In this document: positions 6,747-13,066 of the stretch, one piece after another
Position numbering within the stretch: the stretch's first letter is position 1
How the letters are laid out: the number at the start of each line of letters is the position of its first letter
Source: WLJO01 sp032117595
GTDB lineage: Bacteria > Actinomycetota > Acidimicrobiia > Acidimicrobiales > Ilumatobacteraceae
DNA: 17,369 nucleotides
Assembly (NCBI GenBank): GCA_032117595.1
Contig: JAULYZ010000114.1
Location: 1 to 17,369, forward strand
Reading direction: 5' to 3'
Notes under the pieces: generated by a model
What the model was told of the DNA's origin: nothing
Database searches by the model: none
What the model saw: only the letters and a program-made list of their open reading frames with translations
Made by a program: the position numbers and the translations under genes

Positions 6747-7673
6747 GTGCTCGATGTTTTCGTGCTCCTCGTCGGCGTCGCATGTGCCGGCGCAGGCGGG
6801 GAGCTCTTCGTACGCGGAGTGGTGAATGTGGCCTCGTGGGCCCGAGTCCCGGCCCGGGTCGTGGGCACGACCGTGGCCGCGTTCGCAACCTCGAGCCCGG
6901 AGATGTCCGTGGCGTTGCAGGCGTCTCGTTCGGGCGAACCCGCGGTTGCGCTCGGCGACGCCCTCGGGAGCAATGTGATCAACCTGGGCCTCGTCCTCGG
7001 CATCACACTGGTGGCCGGTGCACAGCAGGTCAAGCGGGTGGAGGTGCGGCGCGAGTTGTCGGTCGCGGCGCTCGCCCCGCTGTTGACGATCGCCGTGCTC
7101 GTCGACGGCCGGATGGTCCGCAGCGAGGCAACGCTGCTGCTGTTGGTCTTCCTCGCTTGGCTCGCGCTGGTGACCAGGTCGGCCCTGCGGTCCCGGGGTG
7201 CGTCGGGTCCTGCCGAACTGTCGACAACTCCCCTGCGTACCGTCCTTGCCATCACGGGTGGGCTGGTTCTGCTCGTTGTCGCAGGTGGACTGATCGTGGT
7301 GTCCACCAAGGACATCGGTGCAGCGCTCGGTCTCGATCCCTTCGTGGTCGGTGCAACGCTGGTGGCGCTCGGGACCTCTGCTCCCGAGCTCGCTACGACG
7401 GTGATCGCGCGAGCGCGCGGCCATGCCGATGTCGGTCTCGGAACCGTTCTCGGTAGCAACGTCTTCAACAATCTGTGGATCGTGGGGCTCGCGAGTTTGG
7501 TGGAACCGATCGAGGTCGGGACGCCCGATGTCTCGGTGGCGATCGCTGCCGGTCTGATCGGCTTGATCTTCGTGATCCCCAACCGGGACGGTGTGCTCGG
7601 CCGCGGGCGCGGCATTGCACTGCTCGTGGTTTTCGTCGCCTACACGGCTGTCACCATCGCCGTCGGCGGGTAG
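6747..7673 (+). CDS. Calcium/sodium:cation antiporter, CaCA family (YrbG-like)
   Basis: A 308-residue inner-membrane exchanger with about ten hydrophobic helices, close to the usual length of bacterial CaCA (YrbG/NCX_Mj) proteins. The two inverted alpha-repeats that form the ion site are clear: alpha-1 GTTVAAFATSSPEM with GDALGSNVINLGLVLG (residues 40-85, acidic E52 and D71), and alpha-2 GATLVALGTSAPEL with GTVLGSNVFNNLWIVG (202-247, acidic E214). It would exchange Ca2+ (or another cation) for Na+ or H+. The start is GTG at 6747, preceded by TTGGGAG (6734-6740) at good Shine-Dalgarno spacing. It stands alone on this strand and is followed by an inverted repeat at 7683-7716. The ion cannot be fixed from sequence. 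Confidence 0.9.
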   Translation: MLDVFVLLVGVACAGAGGELFVRGVVNVASWARVPARVVGTTVAAFATSSPEMSVALQASRSGEPAVALGDALGSNVINLGLVLGITLVAGAQQVKRVEVRRELSVAALAPLLTIAVLVDGRMVRSEATLLLLVFLAWLALVTRSALRSRGASGPAELSTTPLRTVLAITGGLVLLVVAGGLIVVSTKDIGAALGLDPFVVGATLVALGTSAPELATTVIARARGHADVGLGTVLGSNVFNNLWIVGLASLVEPIEVGTPDVSVAIAAGLIGLIFVIPNRDGVLGRGRGIALLVVFVAYTAVTIAVGG

Positions 7674-7682
7674 TTCGGCGAG

Positions 7683-7716
7683 TAGACCGGTGGGTCGCGT
7701 CCTGTCGACCGGTCTA
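7683..7716. terminator. Inverted repeat after the exchanger gene (terminator or operator)
   Basis: TAGACCGGT (7683-7691) and ACCGGTCTA (7708-7716) form a perfect 9-bp stem with a 16-nt loop, 10 bp after the exchanger's stop codon. No T-run follows, so it is either a non-canonical terminator or a regulator-binding dyad left from the decayed region to its right. Confidence 0.45.
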
Positions 7717-7736
7717 ACGTGGTCGTCCGGAGCGAC

Positions 7737-7958
7737 CTACCCGCGTGCGGTCCAGACGTGGAGGTCCTGTTCGGTGCCGCCCTCGCGTGTGTGTCCCCAC
7801 ACCGTGCCGCTCGTCTCGCCGGCGATCATCACGGCTCCGCCGGAGAGGTCGCTGCGTGGCTCGATGGGACTGGGAGGAGAGACGAGAGGACGGAGGCCCG
7901 ACGCGCCCGTGGAGTTCCCGCTACGCCGCAGCGATCGTCGGAAGCAGGGCGGCGACAA
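7737..7958 (-). pseudogene. Possible C-terminal fragment of an unrecognised protein
   Basis: A minus-strand frame of 73 residues ending in TEQDLHVWTARG before a TAG at 7737-7739. The last 35 or so residues (from DLSGG) look protein-like, while the beginning is Arg/Ser/Pro-rich as in spurious frames. It overlaps the end of the hydrolase remnant and lies in a decayed stretch, so it may be another gene scrap. I do not recognise the family and give it little weight. Confidence 0.2.
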
Positions 7959-8152
7959 CGGTCTCGGGGCGCTCCTCGGGAGCGAAGAGCCCTGCGTCCG
8001 GGATCACGCCGAGGTGGGCAGCGGCGAAGGGGTGGTCTGCCCGCCAGCCAGGCGAGTGCGGTACCGAAGCCCGGTAGGTGGCGTCCGACCCTGCGGTACG
8101 CGACCTCTGCGTCACCCACGTCGAGGAAGCGATCTGGTGGGTTCCGCAACAT
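7921..8152 (-). pseudogene. Remnant of an alpha/beta hydrolase with the core deleted
   Basis: Two pieces of an alpha/beta-hydrolase-like protein sit next to each other in different frames. The first starts at an ATG at 8152 and reads MLRNPPDRFLDVGDAEVAYRRVG (to about 8084), the usual opening strand before the oxyanion-hole segment. The second, one frame over, ends at 7921 with DHPFAAAHLGVIPDAGLF and then APEERPETVVAALLPTIAAA, which resembles the final His-bearing loop and last helix of the fold (IP-AGHF-EERPE-V). Here the expected catalytic histidine position is Leu. About 200 residues, including the nucleophile elbow, are missing. I read it as a dead gene with an internal deletion and a frameshift. 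The family call rests on short motifs only. Confidence 0.5.
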
Positions 8153-8205
8153 CGCAGAGGCCTCGGGCTGCGGCAACGGCACAGCGGATCACGTCCCGTT
8201 TGTAG

Positions 8206-8222
8206 CGGTTACTGCAGAACCG
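8206..8222. promoter_or_regulatory. Short inverted repeat upstream of the TetR remnant
   Basis: CGGTT-ACTGCAG-AACCG lies between the divergent hydrolase and TetR remnants, about 30 bp before the TetR ATG. Its position fits a TetR autoregulation operator, but the arms are only 5 bp. Confidence 0.25.
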
Positions 8223-8252
8223 TCATCGCAGTGGTCATTACAGCCAAGCGTG

Positions 8253-8582
8253 ATGGGTTATCGGCACTCCAAGGAGGAGATGCTCGGGGGAGCAGTCGCC
8301 GCTGTGTTCGAGGAGGGACTCAGCAGGCTCACCTTCGGCGTGCTGGCGAGGCGACTCGGTATCAGCGACCGCATCGTGGTGTACTGCCTCCCCTCCAAGG
8401 ACGACCTGATCGGCGAGGTGCTTGCGGTCATCGGGACCCGGCTCGAGCAGGCGCTCGTTGCGGCCGTGAAGCGGCCCGTCGCCGATCATGTCCAGCTGGT
8501 GCGATCGGTGTGGCCGCACCTGGTCGTCAAACTGAGGGCGGACTGCTCCGACATTGCGATGGTGTTCTGGCGTCAGGCGGGC
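8253..8582 (+). pseudogene. Truncated TetR-family regulator
   Basis: From the ATG at 8253 about 110 residues look like a TetR-family regulator: helix 1 (KEEMLGGAVAAVFEEG), the helix-turn-helix LTFGVLARRLGISDRIVVYCL (about 27-47), and the first ligand-domain helices (KDDLIGEVLAVIGTRLEQAL and ADHVQLVRSVWPHLVVKLRA). After MVFWRQAG resemblance stops; the usual 80 or so C-terminal residues that form the ligand pocket and dimer face are absent in all three frames. The frame stays open to 9068 only by running out of phase through the next gene. A deletion or frameshift is the simplest explanation, and the product would lack its dimerisation helices. It stands divergent to the hydrolase remnant, a common TetR-target pair. 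Confidence 0.65.
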
Positions 8583-8692
8583 TCATCGAGTCAGTTCGAT
8601 GTCGTCGAGGTGGCTCCCGGGGCACTGCTACCGTGCGGTCTCGTCTTCGGGCCGGAGTGTCGTCCCGCAGGCAGCGAAAAGGAGTGCGCGGC

Positions 8693-10633
8693 GTGGGATC
8701 AGCGGCCAAGCAGACGACGGGTCACGATGTGTTCGCAGCGGGTGGAGGTGCTCCGCGCTCAGGCAGACGGAAGCGTCAGCGCAGGATCGCCGCCGCAGCA
8801 GTCGCCGCAGCAGTCGCAGTCGTCACGGTCGTGGTCGTGGTCATCGCTGCAACGAGCGGGTCAGGCAGCCGTGCGGGCACGTTGCTCACCATCAACGGTG
8901 TCACCTACGACTTCGCCCCGGGAGTCAATCTCCAGAACGCGAACCTCTCGGGCGCGAACCTTTCGGGCCTCGATCTGTCGGGCGCAGACCTGTCGTCGGC
9001 CAATCTCACCGGCGCCAATCTCACGGGCACGAACCTCACCGAAGTGCGCATCGGTTCGGCGAATCTGACCAACGCCACCTTCACCTCGGCCAATCTCACC
9101 AACGCCACGATGGGATACGGCACGATCACCGGCGCCAAGTTCGCCGGTGCCACCATGACGGGCTTCCACAACTGGTACCTGACGGGTACGCCGGCGTCGC
9201 TGCCCACCAACTGGGTGTCTCGCAGCGTCCTGGCCGGCAGCACCACGTACGTGTTCCTCTTCGGTCCCGGCACCTGGGTGTCGGACCAAGGGATCGCAGG
9301 CGTCAACCTGTCGGGGCTCAACCTGACGGGGGCGAACCTGTCGTCGTCGAAGCTGAACGGCAGCAACCTCACCAACACCAACCTCACCAACGCCAACCTG
9401 TCGAACACACAGTTGGTGTCGGCAACGCTCACGGGAGCGAACCTCACCGGTGCCAACCTTGCTGGCTCGAAATCGGGCGGCATCGTCGGCACCCCGGCAG
9501 CGCTGCCCACCAACTGGGTCTTGCGCAACGGCATCCTCATCGGGCCGGGCGTCAACATGGCGGGCTACGGACTCACCACCACGAACCTGCAGGGGACGGT
9601 GCTGTCGGGTGCCAACCTCAGCGGCGCAGTGCTCAGCAGCGTGAACCTGTCGAACGTCGACATGTCGAACGCGAACCTGACGAACGCCAACCTGACGGGC
9701 GCCAACCTCACGAACACGAATCTCGCCGGTGCAACGCTCACCGGGGTGAGGTCGGGCAGCATCATCGGCACGCCGTCGGCATTGCCCACCGGTTGGATCC
9801 TGGGCGGTGGCCTCCTGCTCGGACCGGGTGTTCCGCTCGCCGGGCTGGATCTCTCGGGTGCAAACCTTGCGGGCTTCGACCTCACCGGGACGAACCTGAC
9901 GAACACCAACCTGACTGGCGCGAACCTCTCGGGCGCCAACCTGACGAACGCCAACCTCGCAGGGGCGAATTTCACGAACGCGAACCTGACGAACGCGAAC
10001 CTGACGAACGCAGTGTTCCGCGGGGCGGTGCTCTCGGGCACCAATCTGTCGAACGCCAACCTCTCGGGCGCCGCACTGAGCGGCAACGACCTGACCGGAG
10101 CAATCCTCACCGGGGCAACGCTCGCCGGCACCACGTCGGGCACGCTGACGGGTACGCCGGCGGCACTGCCCACGGGCGCCAAGTTGTTCAACGGATTCCT
10201 GCTCGCCCCGAGTGTGAACCTCACGGGAGCAAACCTCACCGGAGTGGACCTCACCGGTGTGAACCTCACCGGTGCGACGATGACCAATGTGGTCTCCGGC
10301 AGCGTTGCAGGGACCGCGGTGGCACTGCCCGGTGGTTACGGCGTGGTGTCGGGCTATCTCGTGGGTCCGGGCGCGAACCTGAGCGGTGCCAACTTGAGGA
10401 ATGCGGTACTCACCTCGGTGAGCCTCAGCGGTGCGAACCTGAGCGGTGCGAGCCTCGTGGGCGCGAACCTCACCAACGTGAACATGAGCGGGGCCAACCT
10501 CACGAGCGCGAACCTCTTCAACGCGATCGCTACCGGCACCAACTTCAACGGCGTGATCTGGAGCAACACGATGTGCCCGAGCGGCTCGAACAGTTCGTAC
10601 GTGCCGGGCAACACCTGTGTGGGTCAGACGTGA
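8693..10633 (+). CDS. Membrane-anchored pentapeptide-repeat protein
   Basis: A 646-residue protein dominated by A(N/D)LXX pentapeptides such as NLSGA, NLTGA and NLTNA, which fold into a right-handed quadrilateral beta-helix. The GTG start at 8693 is preceded by AAAAGGAG (8677-8684) at 8-nt spacing. A basic stretch (RSGRRKRQRR, 22-31) is followed by a long hydrophobic segment (about 32-53, rich in Ala/Val), so the repeat part should lie outside the membrane, anchored or secreted. Five related linker modules of the type GTPxxLPTxWxLxxGxLxGPG begin near residues 165, 266, 359, 487 and 540 and split the helix into blocks. The C-terminus has two cysteines (MCPSGSN...GNTC), perhaps a disulfide cap. 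Unlike the DNA-mimic pentapeptides (Qnr, MfpA) it is probably extracytoplasmic. Function unknown. Confidence 0.88.
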   Translation: MGSAAKQTTGHDVFAAGGGAPRSGRRKRQRRIAAAAVAAAVAVVTVVVVVIAATSGSGSRAGTLLTINGVTYDFAPGVNLQNANLSGANLSGLDLSGADLSSANLTGANLTGTNLTEVRIGSANLTNATFTSANLTNATMGYGTITGAKFAGATMTGFHNWYLTGTPASLPTNWVSRSVLAGSTTYVFLFGPGTWVSDQGIAGVNLSGLNLTGANLSSSKLNGSNLTNTNLTNANLSNTQLVSATLTGANLTGANLAGSKSGGIVGTPAALPTNWVLRNGILIGPGVNMAGYGLTTTNLQGTVLSGANLSGAVLSSVNLSNVDMSNANLTNANLTGANLTNTNLAGATLTGVRSGSIIGTPSALPTGWILGGGLLLGPGVPLAGLDLSGANLAGFDLTGTNLTNTNLTGANLSGANLTNANLAGANFTNANLTNANLTNAVFRGAVLSGTNLSNANLSGAALSGNDLTGAILTGATLAGTTSGTLTGTPAALPTGAKLFNGFLLAPSVNLTGANLTGVDLTGVNLTGATMTNVVSGSVAGTAVALPGGYGVVSGYLVGPGANLSGANLRNAVLTSVSLSGANLSGASLVGANLTNVNMSGANLTSANLFNAIATGTNFNGVIWSNTMCPSGSNSSYVPGNTCVGQT

Positions 10634-10641
10634 CGGTCTCC

Positions 10642-11730
10642 TCAGCGGTGTGAGTCACCCGCGAACAAGGCGTTCAGGTCGGTGTCGTCGGCTGCGATGA
10701 TGCGCTCGGTCCAGCGGTGGAACTCCTGAGGCCCACCCTCGTTGCGCCCGAAACACACCGTCGGCATCAGCCCCGACGACAGCGCGCGCTGTTGCGCCAT
10801 CGATGTGGGGAGATCCTCGGTGCCGATAACATCGCCGAGGAAGTCGAACATCGAGATCGCCTCGGCGCGCTGCTCGTCCGTGGGCTCGTTCTCCATGAAG
10901 TAGGTCTGCACCGTGACCGAGGAGTCCACGGCGTCGCCGGGGAAGATCTGTGAGATGAGCACACCGCGGCCGCCGCGGTAGAAGGTGTTGATGGAGATGT
11001 TCGGGTAGATGATCCACTCCCCGAGCATCATGGCCTCGTCGGTCCACTCGGTATCGGGCCACTGGTAGAACTCGAGGTGCGCGTCGAACGCGAGTTTCCA
11101 GTTCGCACCGGTGAGCGAGCGCTGGGCAACAGGGTGCCAGTGCTCGAGGCCGAAGCGCTCGAGCATCGAGCCGAACACGCCGAGGAAGCCGTCGATGTCG
11201 AGTGTGGAAGCCGGGTCGAGTACCGCCCAGATGAGACCGGCGCGTTCACGCACCGGTAGGGCGCGCAGCGAGTACTGCTCGGTGTCGATCGTGCCGAAAT
11301 CGGAGCGACCGGTGATGCCGACGAGCGCGCCCCGGTCGTCGAACACCCAGCCGTGGTACGGGCAGGTGATGCGGGCGGCGTTGGTGCACCCCTGCCCGAT
11401 CACCGCGGCGCGGTGCGTGCAGACATTGAGGAACGCCCGGGCAACACCGTCCCGACCGCGAACTACCAGCACGGGCACACCCGCAATGTCGATGGCGCGC
11501 TGGTCGCCGGGGTTGGGCATCTCGCAGGAAGCGGCGACCACGATCGGGATGCGTCGGAACAGGCGGCGCTTCTCGACCTCGAAATGGGCGGGGTCGGTGT
11601 AGTGCCACGCCGGGAGCGTCATCACGCTGTCGGTCACGCGCACCGTGCCGTTGTGGGTGTGGTCGAGTACGTCCCGTGCCACCGACACGAGTTCCGCGCG
11701 GACGCTGGGCGCTTCGGGTGCGACGGTCAC
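10642..11730 (-). CDS. Rieske non-heme iron oxygenase alpha-subunit-like protein with altered iron ligands
   Basis: A 362-residue protein with the two-domain layout of ring-hydroxylating or demethylating oxygenases. The Rieske [2Fe-2S] ligands are intact: C104-x-H106 and C123-x2-H126 (CTH...CPYHGW). In the catalytic domain, NWKLAFDAHLEFYQWPDTEW (210-229) aligns with the family pattern NWKxxxENxLExYHxxxxH. The two iron-binding histidines are then Q223 and E228, while the bridging E220 and a candidate third ligand, D306 (GTEDLPTS), remain. Family members oxidise aromatic, steroid or methylated substrates, but this one may lack a normal mononuclear site. The start is GTG at 11730 because an in-frame ATG just upstream meets a stop. 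It converges with the pentapeptide gene (8 bp between stops) and is divergent from the GFA gene. Confidence 0.88.
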   Translation of the reverse strand: MTVAPEAPSVRAELVSVARDVLDHTHNGTVRVTDSVMTLPAWHYTDPAHFEVEKRRLFRRIPIVVAASCEMPNPGDQRAIDIAGVPVLVVRGRDGVARAFLNVCTHRAAVIGQGCTNAARITCPYHGWVFDDRGALVGITGRSDFGTIDTEQYSLRALPVRERAGLIWAVLDPASTLDIDGFLGVFGSMLERFGLEHWHPVAQRSLTGANWKLAFDAHLEFYQWPDTEWTDEAMMLGEWIIYPNISINTFYRGGRGVLISQIFPGDAVDSSVTVQTYFMENEPTDEQRAEAISMFDFLGDVIGTEDLPTSMAQQRALSSGLMPTVCFGRNEGGPQEFHRWTERIIAADDTDLNALFAGDSHR

Positions 11731-11786
11731 GAGCCCATCTTTGTACGGGGCCGCAGCCGTGGCAAAGGACCGGTGGGGGCCGGTGC

Positions 11787-11792
11787 TACGTT
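11787..11792 (+). promoter_or_regulatory. Candidate leaderless -10 box of the GFA gene
   Basis: TACGTT sits 6 nt (CCGGGC) before the ATG at 11799, the same arrangement as at the monooxygenase and first antitoxin genes. It lies in the 68-bp space shared with the divergent Rieske gene. Confidence 0.45.
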
Positions 11793-11798
11793 CCGGGC

Positions 11799-12203
11799 AT
11801 GACCATGACTGGACGTTGCCTTTGCGGATCCGTGAGCTACGAGTTCACGGGTGACCCCATCGCCACTGCGGTGTGCCACTGCAGCCACTGCCAGCGACAG
11901 GGCGGCAGTGCGTTCTCGGTGAACATCGTGGGCCACGAGTCGCAGTTGAAGGTGACGGGCACGCTCACCACCTACAACGAGATGGGTGAGCGTGGCGACC
12001 AGGTGTACGTGCGCCGCAAGTTCTGCTCGAAGTGCGGTTCGCCGATCGTGTCGGATCTGGCGCTCAGCGAGGGCATCATCGCCGTGAAGGCCGGCACGCT
12101 CGACGACACCTCTGGCGTGAAGCCCACGGTGCAGGCGTGGTGCGTGGACCGTCAGCCGTGGGTGGATCTGCCCGGCATGGCGATCACGCTCGAGCGCGAG
12201 TAG
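11799..12203 (+). CDS. GFA/CENP-V family zinc protein
   Basis: A 134-residue protein of the GFA (glutathione-dependent formaldehyde-activating)/CENP-V fold. All seven cysteines of the two zinc sites are visible: C7 and C9 (GRCLCG), C26, C28 and C31 (CHCSHC), C76 and C79 (CSKCGSP). The family is named for Gfa, which was proposed to speed addition of formaldehyde to glutathione, but most members are uncharacterised, and actinobacteria generally use mycothiol, so a formaldehyde role is inference. The ATG at 11799 has a -10-like TACGTT 6 nt upstream and no ribosome site. It is divergent from the Rieske gene with 68 bp between starts, which allows shared control, and it converges with the toxin gene downstream (39 bp). 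Confidence 0.88.
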   Translation: MTMTGRCLCGSVSYEFTGDPIATAVCHCSHCQRQGGSAFSVNIVGHESQLKVTGTLTTYNEMGERGDQVYVRRKFCSKCGSPIVSDLALSEGIIAVKAGTLDDTSGVKPTVQAWCVDRQPWVDLPGMAITLERE

Positions 12204-12242
12204 CGGCAGCCCACTCCGACGGGCCGGCGGCTCCGCTCAGCG

Positions 12243-12656
12243 TCAGCCGATCCCCTCGACGACGATCGTGCGGAAGGGGTCTGCCAGCGGAGCAAGGTCG
12301 TGCGGGTCGCCGGTGAGGATCACCCCGCCGCCCACCTCGACAGCAGTTGCCACGACGTGCGCGTCGGCGAGATCTTCTGATCCGCTTCCCGCTGCGGTGA
12401 GAACGCCTCCAACGAGACGCGCCAGAGATCGGTCGGTGTCTCGGAGCGAGATGGCCTCCTCCTCTCGACTGAGCAGTGAGTCGACGAACTGGTTGTGCCC
12501 ACCACCGCGGTACAGCTCGGCGAGGATCACTGTTGGTGCCACAACGTCGCGGCCGAGTCGTGCTGCTGCGGTCAGGGCTCGCCGGACGGAACGCTTCGTT
12601 GCGCTGTTGTCGCCGCTGAGAGCGCTCAGCGCTTGCTGGTCGAGCACGAGCCTCAC
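12243..12656 (-). CDS. PIN-domain toxin, VapC-like
   Basis: A 137-residue PIN-domain protein, predicted to be an RNase that cuts tRNA, rRNA or mRNA when not held by its antitoxin. The acidic metal site is complete: D6 (LVLDQQAL), E47 (LAELYRGG), D98 (LADAHVVATA) and D117 (LTGDPHD). The GTG at 12656 overlaps the antitoxin stop (GTGA), so translation should be coupled and antitoxin made first. Order antitoxin-toxin and length fit type II VapBC modules. The first site reads LDQQAL rather than the usual (V/L)D(T/A)S of VapC, which places it in a divergent PIN group. RNA target unknown. Confidence 0.85.
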   Translation of the reverse strand: MRLVLDQQALSALSGDNSATKRSVRRALTAAARLGRDVVAPTVILAELYRGGGHNQFVDSLLSREEEAISLRDTDRSLARLVGGVLTAAGSGSEDLADAHVVATAVEVGGGVILTGDPHDLAPLADPFRTIVVEGIG

Positions 12657-12895
12657 TGCGCTCCTCCGAGGAGTCGCATGAACCGGGCGATCTCGGCCTC
12701 GTCGTCAGCCGAGTCCAGCGGCCCATCGAGTTCGGCGAGGCGCTCGAGCAGCGAGGTGAGCGACGCCTGCCGGCGGCGGCGTTCGACCTCGGCGCGAACT
12801 GCGTCGTTCACCTGGGACGACAGCCCCTCGTCGCCCTCGAGGGCTGCGATGAGGTCGTCATCGAGGGTCAGCGAGACCTTCCGCTTAGTGGTCAT
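12653..12895 (-). CDS. Ribbon-helix-helix antitoxin, VapB-like
   Basis: An 80-residue antitoxin partner. The N-terminus KRKVSLTLDDDLIAALEGDEG with SSQVNDAVRAEVERRR (about 4-41) is the ribbon-helix-helix DNA-binding unit. The acidic and hydrophobic tail (SLLERLAELDGPLDSADDEAEIARFMRLL) would wrap the toxin's active site. Such proteins bind their own promoter together with the toxin. The ATG at 12895 has TAGGAT 6 nt upstream and no Shine-Dalgarno sequence (leaderless). A short palindrome overlaps that -10 box, which fits autorepression. Confidence 0.83.
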   Translation of the reverse strand: MTTKRKVSLTLDDDLIAALEGDEGLSSQVNDAVRAEVERRRRQASLTSLLERLAELDGPLDSADDEAEIARFMRLLGGAQ

Positions 12896-12901
12896 ACCGA
12901 A

Positions 12902-12915
12902 ATCCTACCTTTAGG
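12902..12915 (-). promoter_or_regulatory. Promoter and possible operator of the first toxin-antitoxin operon
   Basis: The minus-strand -10-like TAGGAT (12907 to 12902) lies 6 nt before the antitoxin ATG. The palindrome CCTA-CCTT-TAGG (12904-12915) covers it, so a bound RHH antitoxin could block RNA polymerase. The arms are short (4 bp). Confidence 0.4.
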
Positions 12916-12959
12916 CGATCTTGCCGGCCGGTCGGCAGCTGGGCCGCCGGCGATGTATC

Positions 12960-12977
12960 GAGCCCTCGGGGGGGCTC
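12960..12977. repeat. Short hairpin in the gap before the helicase gene
   Basis: GAGCCC (12960-12965) and GGGCTC (12972-12977) form a 6-bp GC-rich stem with a 6-nt loop including part of a seven-G run. No T-run follows. It lies between the divergent antitoxin and helicase genes, so it is not a gene end on either strand. Confidence 0.35.
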
Positions 12978-13018
12978 CGAGACCGGGTCACCCAGTACGG
13001 GGAGGGCCGGTGCCAGCG

Positions 13019-13030
13019 CCTCTGCAGAGG
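13019..13030. promoter_or_regulatory. Perfect 12-bp palindrome upstream of the helicase gene
   Basis: CCTCTGCAGAGG is a perfect palindrome 36 bp before the helicase ATG, inside a wider imperfect hairpin with GCGCC/GGCGC flanks. Its place near the expected promoter suggests an operator, but no regulator is known here. Confidence 0.35.
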
Positions 13031-13066
13031 GGCGCCGTTGAGTCATAGGTCTGACAAGCTCCGACC

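Noticed and set aside
8554..8692. A frameshifted C-terminus of TetR in another frame
   Set aside because: I read the other two plus-strand frames here and found no TetR-like ligand-domain helices, so the loss looks like a deletion rather than a single frameshift.
8930..10540. CRISPR-like array from the regular DNA repeats
   Set aside because: The periodicity is 15 nt and follows codons of pentapeptides; there are no constant repeats with unique spacers of usual size.
8905..10614. Long minus-strand frames rich in PVRFAPVRL-type repeats opposite the pentapeptide gene
   Set aside because: They are the antisense image of the repetitive pentapeptide codons (GCCAACCTC and similar); no start signals, and the plus-strand gene has a clear ribosome site and family.
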